A stretch of 53,335 nucleotides of DNA, from contig PAHR01000003.1 of the NCBI GenBank assembly GCA_002705265.1, positions 1 through 53,335 on the forward strand, read 5' to 3'. Under the pieces are notes generated by a model, which was not told where the DNA came from, did no database searches, and saw nothing but the letters and a program-made list of their open reading frames with translations. Every line of letters starts with the position of its first letter. The stretch's first letter is position 1. This DNA is from Pelagibacteraceae bacterium (lineage in GTDB: Bacteria; Pseudomonadota; Alphaproteobacteria; HIMB59). This document shows, piece after piece, positions 17,208 to 25,110 of this stretch. The position numbers and the translations under genes are program-made.

Positions 17208-18227
17208 ATGACAAAAAAAAATGTAGCCATAAACGGATTCGGAAGAATAGGAAGACTTGTATTTAGAGCTTTTATAGAAAGACGCTCAGAATTTAGTGAT
17301 GAGTATAATATTACTCACATAAACGATCTTGCTGACATTGACTCAAATATTCACTTATTAAAATATGATAGTGTCCATGGAGCTCTTCCTTTTGAAATTA
17401 AAAAAATTAATGATAATGAGTTTAGTGTAGATGGTCATCACATAACTGTATCTGCAGAAAGAAATCCGGAAAATTTAAAATGGTCAGAAAAAAAAATTGA
17501 CGTAGTTTTAGAGTGTACTGGCATTTTTGCTACTAAAGAAAAATCTATGTCACATATTAATTGTGGAGCTTCAAAAGTTATTGTTTCTGCGCCATGTACA
17601 AATGCAGATATCACCTTAGTTCAAGGTGTAAATAGTAATCTTTTAAATCCAGACCATATAGTCATCTCTAATGCTTCTTGTACTACAAACTGTTTAGCGC
17701 CTTTGGCATACGTTATAGACAAGGAATTTGGAATTGAATCTGGATATATGACTACTATTCACTCTTATACAGGAGATCAAAGCACTGTTGATACTTTTCA
17801 TAAAGATCTAAGAAGAGCTAGAACTGCAGCTCAAAATATTATTCCAACTTCCACGGGAGCAGCAAAAGCTGTTGGCCTAGTGTTACCAAATCTTTTAGGA
17901 AAACTAGATGGTACTGCTATCAGAGTACCGACAGCAAATGTCTCCTTAGTAGATTTTAAATTTAATACTTCAAAAGAAATAACTGTTGAGACTTTAAATG
18001 CTAGTTTTAAGAAATATGAATCTTCAGATTTAAAAAATATACTAGGTTTGGATTTAGAGCCGAAGGTTTCTTCAGATTATAATCATGATTCAAGAAGTTC
18101 TATATTAGATCTTACACAAACAACTGTAATTTCATCAAAATTTGGAAGAGTTATGAGTTGGTATGATAATGAGTGGGGTTTTTCAAATAGAATGCTTGAG
18201 ACTACAAATCAAGTGTGTAAATTGTAA
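17208..18227 (+). CDS. gap: Glyceraldehyde-3-phosphate dehydrogenase
   Basis: Cytosolic enzyme that interconverts glyceraldehyde-3-phosphate and 1,3-bisphosphoglycerate. The Rossmann motif NGFGRIGR is at residues 10-17 and the catalytic segment SNASCTTNCLAPL has Cys158. RTAAQNIIPTSTGAAKAVG and SWYDNEWGFSNRM follow as expected; 339 residues is normal. It lies 4 bases after tkt and 2 before fba. The pgk gene that often separates gap from fba in alphaproteobacteria is absent here. Confidence 0.97.
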   Translation: MTKKNVAINGFGRIGRLVFRAFIERRSEFSDEYNITHINDLADIDSNIHLLKYDSVHGALPFEIKKINDNEFSVDGHHITVSAERNPENLKWSEKKIDVVLECTGIFATKEKSMSHINCGASKVIVSAPCTNADITLVQGVNSNLLNPDHIVISNASCTTNCLAPLAYVIDKEFGIESGYMTTIHSYTGDQSTVDTFHKDLRRARTAAQNIIPTSTGAAKAVGLVLPNLLGKLDGTAIRVPTANVSLVDFKFNTSKEITVETLNASFKKYESSDLKNILGLDLEPKVSSDYNHDSRSSILDLTQTTVISSKFGRVMSWYDNEWGFSNRMLETTNQVCKL

Positions 18228-18229
18228 TT

Positions 18230-19147
18230 ATGAAAACTACAACTACAGTAAAAAAAATATTAGCAGCTTATGATAGTGAAAACTTCGGAGTTAAAACAAA
18301 TTTATCTAGAATATTAATGCATGGTAAATTAGCAGGAACAGGAAGACTTGTTATCCTTCCTGTAGATCAAGGATTCGAACATGGTCCTGATAGAAGTTTT
18401 GCAGTTAATCATGAAGCATATGATCCAAATTATCATTATCAACTAGCTATTGATGCTGGTTTGAGTGCTTATGCAGCACCACTTGGAATGCTTCAAGCAG
18501 GAGTTGGAAGTTTTTTTGGGCAAATTCCAACAATTTTAAAAATTAATAGTTCTAATACACTTGCTCAATCAATTGATCAAGCAGTTACAGGTAGTGTAGA
18601 TGATGCAGTTAAAATGGGTTGTAGTGCCATTGGTTTTACAATTTATCCTGGCTCTGAACAAAACTTTGAACTTATAGAGGAGTATAAAGAATTATCCAAG
18701 GAAGCTAAAGATAAAGGTCTAGCTGTTGTTCTTTGGGCTTATGCAAGAGGTCCAAAAATTTCAAAACAAGGTGAAACAGCTATAAATATTATCTCATACT
18801 CCGCACATATGTCTGCACTTTTAGGAGCTAATATAATAAAAGTTAAGCTTCCTTCAGATTTCATTGAGGAAGATCCAACAAAAGCCGCTTATGAAAAAAA
18901 CTTAATTAAAATTTCAAGTTTAAAAGATCGTGTAGCTCATATTAAAAAAGTTGCCTTTGAAGGTAAAAGGATTGTTGTGTTTTCTGGGGGAGATACTAAG
19001 GATGATGCATCATTAATGAATGAAATTCGAGCCATCCATCACGGTGGTGGGAATGGATCAATTATCGGACGAAATTGTTTTCAAAGAAAGAAGGAGGATT
19101 CAATCAAACTATTGAGCCAAATTTTAGAAATATATAAATCTAAATGA
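18230..19147 (+). CDS. Fructose-bisphosphate aldolase, class I (FbaB/DhnA type)
   Basis: Metal-independent Schiff-base aldolase of the archaeal-type DeoC/FbaB superfamily, cleaving or forming fructose-1,6-bisphosphate. The TIM barrel shows RLVILPVDQGFEHGP at residues 39-53, GCSAIGFTIYPGS, and the strand NIIKVKLP (201-208) whose Lys204 or Lys206 is the likely Schiff-base residue, followed by VVFSGGDTKDD for the phosphate site. 305 residues is normal. It overlaps efp by 4 bases (ATGA). Not the class II zinc enzyme, which has HxxH-type metal sites not seen here. Confidence 0.9.
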   Translation: MKTTTTVKKILAAYDSENFGVKTNLSRILMHGKLAGTGRLVILPVDQGFEHGPDRSFAVNHEAYDPNYHYQLAIDAGLSAYAAPLGMLQAGVGSFFGQIPTILKINSSNTLAQSIDQAVTGSVDDAVKMGCSAIGFTIYPGSEQNFELIEEYKELSKEAKDKGLAVVLWAYARGPKISKQGETAINIISYSAHMSALLGANIIKVKLPSDFIEEDPTKAAYEKNLIKISSLKDRVAHIKKVAFEGKRIVVFSGGDTKDDASLMNEIRAIHHGGGNGSIIGRNCFQRKKEDSIKLLSQILEIYKSK

Positions 19148-19710
19148 AGATTGGTGCTAACGAATTAAAAGTTGGGAATATTATTCAACATAATAATGCT
19201 TTATGGAAAGTTGCTAAGCTCGCTCATACTCAACCTGGAAAAGGTGGGGCTTATATTCAAGCTGAATTAAAAAATATCTCTAATCAATCTAAATTAAATG
19301 AAAGGTTTAGAAGTTCTGAATCTATTGAGAGAGTAAGGTCTGAACAAATAGAGCATCAATTTTTATTTAGAAGTGGTGATGACTTTACTTTTATGAATAG
19401 TGTAAATTATGAACAAACGATTTTAAATAAATCCATAATAGAAGACGATACTGCAAATATTTTAGAAGACGGAATGAATGTTATTATAGAGTTTTTTGAT
19501 GAAAAACCTATGAATGTAAATCTTCCTGAACAAATTATATTAAAAATTATTGAAACTGAAGCCGTAGTTAAAGGTCAAACTGCTTCTTCTTCTTATAAAC
19601 CAGCTTTGCTTGAAAAAAATATTAAAACAACTGTTCCTCCTCATATAGAGGTGGGAGATAAGATTAAATTAAATTCCAAAGATTTTACTTATATAGAAAA
19701 ATCTAAATAA
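19144..19710 (+). CDS. efp: Translation elongation factor P
   Basis: Ribosome factor that rescues stalls at polyproline. Three beta-barrel domains in 188 residues. The tip loop TQPGKGGAYIQAEL places Lys33 where the modified lysine of EF-P lies (beta-lysylated by EpmA in some lineages; no epmAB in this window). The C-terminus has SYKPALLEKNIKTTVPPHI. It overlaps fba by four bases, so is probably made from the same transcript. Confidence 0.96.
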   Translation: MKIGANELKVGNIIQHNNALWKVAKLAHTQPGKGGAYIQAELKNISNQSKLNERFRSSESIERVRSEQIEHQFLFRSGDDFTFMNSVNYEQTILNKSIIEDDTANILEDGMNVIIEFFDEKPMNVNLPEQIILKIIETEAVVKGQTASSSYKPALLEKNIKTTVPPHIEVGDKIKLNSKDFTYIEKSK

Positions 19711-19717
19711 CTCTTAT

Positions 19718-20512
19718 ATGGCACTTATACCTCCAATCATAAATGTTATGGAAAAAGCATGTAAAAATGCAGCAAAATCATTAGTTAGAGATTTTGGTGA
19801 ATTAGAAAACTTACAAATATCTAAAAAAGATATTAATGATTTTGTTTCCTCTGCAGACATAAAAGCTTCAAAGTCTATTGCTTATAGTCTTGAGAATGAT
19901 AAACCGGATTATTTACAAATTGATGAAGAAAATTTTAAATCTTCAGATAAAGAAAAATTAAATCAAGACAAGCCAATATTTATTATAGATCCATTAGATG
20001 GTACTTTGAATTTCATGCATGGTATCCCTTTCTTTGCAATTTCAATTGGACTCGCTATCAAAAAAGAAATTATTGCCGGAACAATTTATAATCCAATTTT
20101 AAATGAATTTTTTTGGGCTCATAAAGGTTCTGGATCTTGGTTAAATAATAAAAGAATTAGGGTTTCAAAGAGAAGAAAGCTTGAAGATTGTATCATTTCA
20201 ACTGGCTTTCAAATCAAACATCAAAGTACTCTACCTTCTTATTTTAAAGAATTTATTTCAATTGGCTCTAAAACTGGAATTAGAAGATTAGGGTCTGCTG
20301 CTTTGGAATTATCTTATGTAGCAGATGGCAAAATAGATGGTTTTTGGGAACATAACTTAAATATGTGGGATATCGCTGCAGGTATAATATTAGTCAAAGA
20401 AGCTGGGGGAATTGTCACCAATGAAAAAGGAAATAGTTTTGACTTATTAAGTGATTTGTCCTTGATAGCTAGCAATCACGCTATTTATGATGAATTTATC
20501 AAAAATTTGTAA
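19718..20512 (+). CDS. suhB: Inositol-1-monophosphatase family protein (SuhB)
   Basis: Mg-dependent sugar/inositol phosphatase family. Motif A is IIDPLDGTLNFMHGIP with Asp91 and Asp94, Glu70 lies in IDEENF, and motif B is NMWDIAAGIILVKEAGG. The N-terminus NVMEKACKNAAKSLVRDFGE matches alphaproteobacterial SuhB, so the first ATG is kept. 264 residues is normal. Its position right after efp is also common in alphaproteobacteria. The physiological substrate is uncertain; SuhB proteins also affect transcription antitermination. Confidence 0.9.
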   Translation: MALIPPIINVMEKACKNAAKSLVRDFGELENLQISKKDINDFVSSADIKASKSIAYSLENDKPDYLQIDEENFKSSDKEKLNQDKPIFIIDPLDGTLNFMHGIPFFAISIGLAIKKEIIAGTIYNPILNEFFWAHKGSGSWLNNKRIRVSKRRKLEDCIISTGFQIKHQSTLPSYFKEFISIGSKTGIRRLGSAALELSYVADGKIDGFWEHNLNMWDIAAGIILVKEAGGIVTNEKGNSFDLLSDLSLIASNHAIYDEFIKNL

Positions 20513-20559
20513 CTATTTACTTGATTTTTTCTTCGTAGATATCTATTTTCCTTAACACT

Positions 20560-20781
20560 ATGAAAGAAAAAATACATCCTGATTATCACGAAATTACAGT
20601 TGAAAGAACAGATGGTTCTACTTATAAAACAAAATCAACTTGGGGAAAATCTGGAGACAAAATGAAACTTGAAATAGATCCGCTTTCTCACCCTGCTTGG
20701 AATAAAGGTAGTGGTAAGTTGTTAGACTCTGGTGGACGTGTAGCTCGTTTTGAAAAAAAATATAAATCTTTTAAGATCTAA
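20560..20781 (+). CDS. rpmE: 50S ribosomal protein L31
   Basis: Small ribosomal protein at the intersubunit bridge. The 73-residue sequence starts [19 protein letters not shown] and has [15 protein letters not shown] and [14 protein letters not shown], the standard L31 layout. The CxxC zinc-binding cysteines of some L31 proteins are absent, so it belongs to the zinc-free type seen in alphaproteobacteria. It has its own 47-base gap after suhB and lies 9 bases before trcR. Confidence 0.95.
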   Translation: MKEKIHPDYHEITVERTDGSTYKTKSTWGKSGDKMKLEIDPLSHPAWNKGSGKLLDSGGRVARFEKKYKSFKI

Positions 20782-20790
20782 ATTTTTAAT

Positions 20791-21369
20791 ATGGAAAATA
20801 AACCTCTCATGCCTCTTGCTACAGCTGTATGGCTTGTAGATAATACATCACTAAGCTTTTCTCAAATTTCAAAATTTTGCCAGCTTCATGAACTAGAAGT
20901 ACAAAGTATTGCCGATGGAGAAGAAGCTTACAATATGAAAGGGTTAAACCCTATTGCCAGTGGTCAGTTAACTAAGGATGAAATTAAAAGATGTGAGGAA
21001 GATCATAGTACAGATTTAAATCTTCAAAATAACAAAAGTCAGAATGTACACATAAGATCAAAAACTAAAAAATATTTACCTCTATCTGTAAGATCAGAGA
21101 GACCTAAAGCAATTGCTTGGCTTATAAGAGAATATGGAAAGATTTTAACTGATATTCAAATAGCAAAACTTACAAGCTCAACAAAACCAACTGTAGCAAA
21201 TATTCGAGCAGGAAATCAAGCTCAACAAATAACAGAATTTAAAAATCCGACTGATTTAGGACTCTGTTCTTATGAGGAGTTAGAAAAAATAGTCAATAAA
21301 GGTCAAAGAAAAGCTGAGCGAGAGCAAAAAGCTAAAGCAAAAGAAATGGCTAAAATTCCTTCTTTGTAA
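20791..21369 (+). CDS. trcR: DUF1013 cell-cycle transcriptional regulator TrcR
   Basis: Alphaproteobacteria-specific DUF1013 protein; the Caulobacter member TrcR is linked to cell-cycle transcription. The 192 residues begin with the conserved MPLATAVWLVDNTSLSFSQI and IADGEEAYNMKGLNPIASGQ, then a charged linker, a helix-turn-helix-like part (ILTDIQIAKLTSSTKPTVANI) and a basic C-terminus. It is a good lineage marker. The last 20 bases overlap, tail to tail, the end of the DUF3833 gene on the other strand. Confidence 0.88.
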   Translation: MENKPLMPLATAVWLVDNTSLSFSQISKFCQLHELEVQSIADGEEAYNMKGLNPIASGQLTKDEIKRCEEDHSTDLNLQNNKSQNVHIRSKTKKYLPLSVRSERPKAIAWLIREYGKILTDIQIAKLTSSTKPTVANIRAGNQAQQITEFKNPTDLGLCSYEELEKIVNKGQRKAEREQKAKAKEMAKIPSL

Positions 21370-21907
21370 AAAATAAATAAACTTCTCCGAGCCTTATACC
21401 AAACTTCTTCATAATTGCTTTATTGAAAACATTCTTTTCATCTTGCATAATTAACCAATCATCAAATTTTACGTTCAAAATACCATCTTTGTATTTAAGT
21501 TTTAGAGTATAATGCCAATTAATAGCGTTTCCTGATCTTTCTCCTTTTGCTATTCCCTTAATATCTTCCGAAGTACCTTGATAAGTATTATTAGATGTTT
21601 TAGTTATAATCCATTTTCTAAACTCCTCTTCACCATCATCATATAAAAAAGTTTCATTCAATATAAAATTTTCTCCATCTTGAATGCCTTCCATATCAAC
21701 AGTAAATTGTCTGCGAACTTTACCAAATCTATCTATAAATAGACCTACAGCAGATGTTTTGCCTAAAAAGTATTCTTCAATTTTAAGTTCAGGTTTATTG
21801 TTTGAAAAATTTTTTAAATTCATTTGACCGCACCCAATTAATATAAAAAAAAATGAAAGTATAGCTGTATTCTTTATATATATATTTTCTACGATTTTTT
21901 TAAACAT
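21350..21907 (-). CDS. DUF3833-family lipoprotein
   Basis: Predicted lipoprotein: N-terminal hydrophobic stretch AILSFFFILIGCG puts the lipobox cysteine at about residue 26. The rest of the 185 residues is a beta-rich domain of the DUF3833 kind (EEYFLGKTSAVGLFIDRFGKVRRQF, then LNETFLYDDGEEEFRKWI split by a turn). No biochemical function is established. It is the last of a five-gene minus-strand set with photolyase, FAD protein, DUF1365 and a CFA-synthase-like enzyme, and starts at the last base of that enzyme's stop codon. This grouping recurs in proteobacteria that respond to photooxidative stress. Confidence 0.8.
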   Translation of the reverse strand: MFKKIVENIYIKNTAILSFFFILIGCGQMNLKNFSNNKPELKIEEYFLGKTSAVGLFIDRFGKVRRQFTVDMEGIQDGENFILNETFLYDDGEEEFRKWIITKTSNNTYQGTSEDIKGIAKGERSGNAINWHYTLKLKYKDGILNVKFDDWLIMQDEKNVFNKAIMKKFGIRLGEVYLFFTKKEF

Positions 21908-23091
21908 TAGATTTCATTTTTTTTAAAATCAATTTGGCATACATCAATTGTTTTTGCCTTAAAACCACCATAACAATATGATAAATAAAAATTCCACATT
22001 CTGTTAAATTCCTCATTAAATCCAAGATTTTTTAAAATCTGCCATTTATTATTGAAATTATCACTCCAAATTTTTAGAGTCTTGGAATAACTATCAGCCA
22101 TTTTTCTTTTTATATTAAATTCAAAATCAGATTTCTTTGCAATTTTACTCAATTCTTCAACAGAAGGTAACATTCCTCCAGGAAAAATATATTTCTGAAT
22201 AAAATCAATTTTTTTTACATAAGATTTAAAATACATATTATCAATTACAATTGTTTGCATTGAAAAAATACCTTTTGGTAAAAGTAAGTCTCGTATTTTA
22301 AAAAAATAATCATGCCAAAATTCTCTTCCAACGGCTTCAAACATTTCAATCGAATAAACTCTATTATACTTGCCACGATGCTCTCGATAGTCCTTATAAA
22401 TTATATTTAATCTATTGCTATATCCGAGTAATTTAGATTTTTCCTTAACATACTCAAATTGCTTTTTAGATATAGTCAGGGTGTCAACTTTAATATCTGA
22501 AAACTTACCCAAAAGATAAAAAGCAAAACTACCCCACCCTGAGCCAATTTCTAAAATTTTATCTCCTGGCAAAGGGACATTATTACTTATTAGGCTCTCA
22601 AACTTTTTAATTTGTGCTTCCGTAAGACTTTCATTACCATTCTGAAAAAAACCAGAGGAATAAGTAAGTGTATCATCTAGCCAATTTGTGTAAAATTGAT
22701 TACCAAGGTCATAGTGAGAGTGAATATTTTTTTTACTTTGATTAATTGAATTTTTTGTTTTAGTTAAATAGATTTTTGATATCAAGGAAAATAATGGAGA
22801 TCCTTTCATTTCATTATCAAATGCAGATCCATTTAAAGCACCAAACTCTAAAAAATCGCCTAAATTATTAACATCAAATTTTTTTTTTATATAAGAGTCA
22901 CCAAGTCCAACTGATCCTTTTAAATATAAATCCCATAACATTGAAGATTTATAAACTATCATTGAGATATTAGGACCAGGTTTGTTTCCTTGAAAAAAAT
23001 AATCTTTATTAATGAATTTTAATTTAAAAGAACCATACTCAATCTTCGAACATAGATCGTAAATTCTTTTGTTCATTAATGTTTTAAGCAT
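21907..23091 (-). CDS. Cyclopropane-fatty-acyl-phospholipid synthase-like methyltransferase
   Basis: S-adenosylmethionine-dependent enzyme that methylates unsaturated acyl chains in membrane phospholipids. The CFA signature HYDLGNQFY is at 126-134, the SAM loop EIGSGWG at 181-187, and YSIEMFEAVG near 246-255; the C-terminal YCYGGFKAKTIDVCQIDF motif is also typical. 394 residues is normal. Whether the product is a cyclopropane, a methyl branch or a furan-fatty-acid precursor cannot be read from sequence. It is 5 bases from DUF1365 and touches DUF3833, so the set is surely cotranscribed. Confidence 0.9.
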   Translation of the reverse strand: MLKTLMNKRIYDLCSKIEYGSFKLKFINKDYFFQGNKPGPNISMIVYKSSMLWDLYLKGSVGLGDSYIKKKFDVNNLGDFLEFGALNGSAFDNEMKGSPLFSLISKIYLTKTKNSINQSKKNIHSHYDLGNQFYTNWLDDTLTYSSGFFQNGNESLTEAQIKKFESLISNNVPLPGDKILEIGSGWGSFAFYLLGKFSDIKVDTLTISKKQFEYVKEKSKLLGYSNRLNIIYKDYREHRGKYNRVYSIEMFEAVGREFWHDYFFKIRDLLLPKGIFSMQTIVIDNMYFKSYVKKIDFIQKYIFPGGMLPSVEELSKIAKKSDFEFNIKRKMADSYSKTLKIWSDNFNNKWQILKNLGFNEEFNRMWNFYLSYCYGGFKAKTIDVCQIDFKKNEI

Positions 23092-23096
23092 GATTA

Positions 23097-23849
23097 TTAT
23101 TCTACGTTAACTTCATTCTTTGGATTTTTCATATGTTGGTAAAACTTAGATTTTTTAAAAAAAAGTTTAACAGCTTGATAGTGTATCAGTAAAATAACCT
23201 TAAATGATCCATAAAAATTATTAAGAAAAAACCTAATTAAACCCTCTTTTGTTAGGGGCTTTAAACCTATTTCCAAAGATGCAAAAAAAATACTTTTTTC
23301 AGAATTATCATATTGCTGAATTTTGCATAATAAGTGATTTTTTAATTTGGCTTCAAATGAAATTTCATAACGACAATCCATTTCTATAAAAGGGGAAACG
23401 TACATATTTTTTTTAAATGATTTATTACTAAAATTTCCCATATCAAGATAATGAATCTGATCTCCAAATGTATTTTTTACTTCGTAAATAATAGCAACCA
23501 AACTTCCTTCCTTATCAAGATAGATATAAAAACTAATCGGATTAAAAGCATAGCCCAAAATTCTAGGGATACTCATAAATACAATATCACTATACTTAAT
23601 TGAAAATTTATTAGCCATATCTTCTACAAAACACAGTAAAGACTTATTTTTATCTCTGTAGCCATGGTCTAAATTAGAAATAGAAAAAATATTAAATTTA
23701 TTATAGGAAAAAATTTTACTTAATTGAGATTTGTTTTTTAAATTTAAGAACAAATATGGAGCTTTGTATGAAAAATAATTTTTCGTATCCTTATTTCTAG
23801 AATGAATGATTTTCGCAACACCTGAACTATTTTCAGAGATTAATTCCAT
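23097..23849 (-). CDS. DUF1365-family protein
   Basis: A 250-residue protein of the DUF1365 family, nearly always encoded next to a CFA-synthase-like enzyme and an FAD amine-oxidase-like protein. Typical segments are IFSISNLDHGYRDKN, SIPRILGYAFNPISFYIYLD, and EVKNTFGDQIHYLDMG. It contains no clear membrane helix except a weak C-terminal one. Function is not known; a role in modifying membrane lipids is inferred from its constant partners. Overlaps the upstream FAD gene by 10 bases. Confidence 0.87.
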   Translation of the reverse strand: MELISENSSGVAKIIHSRNKDTKNYFSYKAPYLFLNLKNKSQLSKIFSYNKFNIFSISNLDHGYRDKNKSLLCFVEDMANKFSIKYSDIVFMSIPRILGYAFNPISFYIYLDKEGSLVAIIYEVKNTFGDQIHYLDMGNFSNKSFKKNMYVSPFIEMDCRYEISFEAKLKNHLLCKIQQYDNSEKSIFFASLEIGLKPLTKEGLIRFFLNNFYGSFKVILLIHYQAVKLFFKKSKFYQHMKNPKNEVNVE

Positions 23850-25108
23850 AATATTCTTGATGTAATTGGATTCACAAAATTATGATTAAATTTAATATTT
23901 AGTTTTTTGCATACTTTTAATGCTGATTGAATTCCATCTTCATGAAAGCCATATCCCAAGTAACTTCCTGTATAATAAGAGTTTTTATGACCTTGGATTT
24001 CTCCTATACTTTTCTGAGATAATACGCTTTCATTATTAAATATAGGATGATCATATTCTGTTTCATAAAAAATATTATTTTGAAAATTTTGATTTAAGGA
24101 TACAAAAATATTTTTTTTTGTTTCAAGTGTTTGTAATAAATTCATCCAATAGGTTAATGAACAATCACCTTGATCATTAAAAAAATTCCAACTAGACCAA
24201 GTTTTTTTTAACTTGGGCATTGTAGTTATATTTTCATGCAATTGAGCAATATTTGTTTGAAATTTAAATTTATTAAATATTTTTTTTTCTTTTTCAGACC
24301 AATAATTATTTACCTTCAAAAACCTATTTGGGGGCGCCGCATATACAACTTTATCAAAAATATTCTGTGTTCCATCATAAGAAATTTCAATTTTATTATT
24401 ATTAAAATTAATTTTATTTATATTTACCTCCATATTAATTTTCATTTTTGTCTTTGAGACAATTTTTTTTATATATTGCTTGGAACCCCCTCGTACAGTT
24501 TTCCATTTGGGACGATCTAAAAAATTAAATAGTTTATGATTTTGAAAAAAGGATACGATATTTTTTAGTGGCTGCTTTATAGAAAGATTATTTGGAGTTG
24601 ACCAAATGCTAGAAATTAAAGGCAATAAATGAAACTCTATAAAAGATTTTGAGTAATTATTATTAATACAGTAATCCTCAACTGTGATGGTGCTATTAGG
24701 AACATTGGTTTGAAATTTTTTATAAAATCTTATTATGTCCTTAATCATTATGTAGAAATATGGTCTAAATAAATTTCTCTTATCACTAATTAGAGATGAA
24801 AGACTTCCACCACCATACTCAAAAGACTTACTTGGATTATAGAAACTAAAAGACATATCACTGTCATCTGTATTAACTTCAATTTCTTTAAATAATTTGG
24901 TCAAATTAGGATATGTTAACTCATTATATACAATAAAACCTGTATCAACAGGAATTACCTTCTCAATAGTATCAACTGATCTTGTATTTGCATGACCTCC
25001 CAAATAATTATTTTTTTCAAAAAGCGTAACATCATATTTATCTTGTGAAAAATAAGCTGTACTTAAACCAGCTATACCTGAACCAATTATAGCTATTTTT
25101 TCTTTCAT
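23840..25108 (-). CDS. FAD-dependent amine-oxidase-like oxidoreductase
   Basis: Flavoprotein of the NAD(P)-binding Rossmann/amine oxidase family. The dinucleotide motif GSGIAGLSTAYFSQ begins at residue 8 and is followed by LFEKNNYLGGHANT; VVYAAPPNRFLKV and a C-terminal YYTGSYLGYGFHEDGIQSAL close the FAD fold. 422 residues is normal for the family members that accompany DUF1365 and CFA-synthase-like genes, thought to oxidise or desaturate acyl chains, but the substrate is unproven. It follows the photolyase stop by two bases. Confidence 0.85.
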   Translation of the reverse strand: MKEKIAIIGSGIAGLSTAYFSQDKYDVTLFEKNNYLGGHANTRSVDTIEKVIPVDTGFIVYNELTYPNLTKLFKEIEVNTDDSDMSFSFYNPSKSFEYGGGSLSSLISDKRNLFRPYFYIMIKDIIRFYKKFQTNVPNSTITVEDYCINNNYSKSFIEFHLLPLISSIWSTPNNLSIKQPLKNIVSFFQNHKLFNFLDRPKWKTVRGGSKQYIKKIVSKTKMKINMEVNINKINFNNNKIEISYDGTQNIFDKVVYAAPPNRFLKVNNYWSEKEKKIFNKFKFQTNIAQLHENITTMPKLKKTWSSWNFFNDQGDCSLTYWMNLLQTLETKKNIFVSLNQNFQNNIFYETEYDHPIFNNESVLSQKSIGEIQGHKNSYYTGSYLGYGFHEDGIQSALKVCKKLNIKFNHNFVNPITSRILWN

Positions 25109-25110
25109 AT

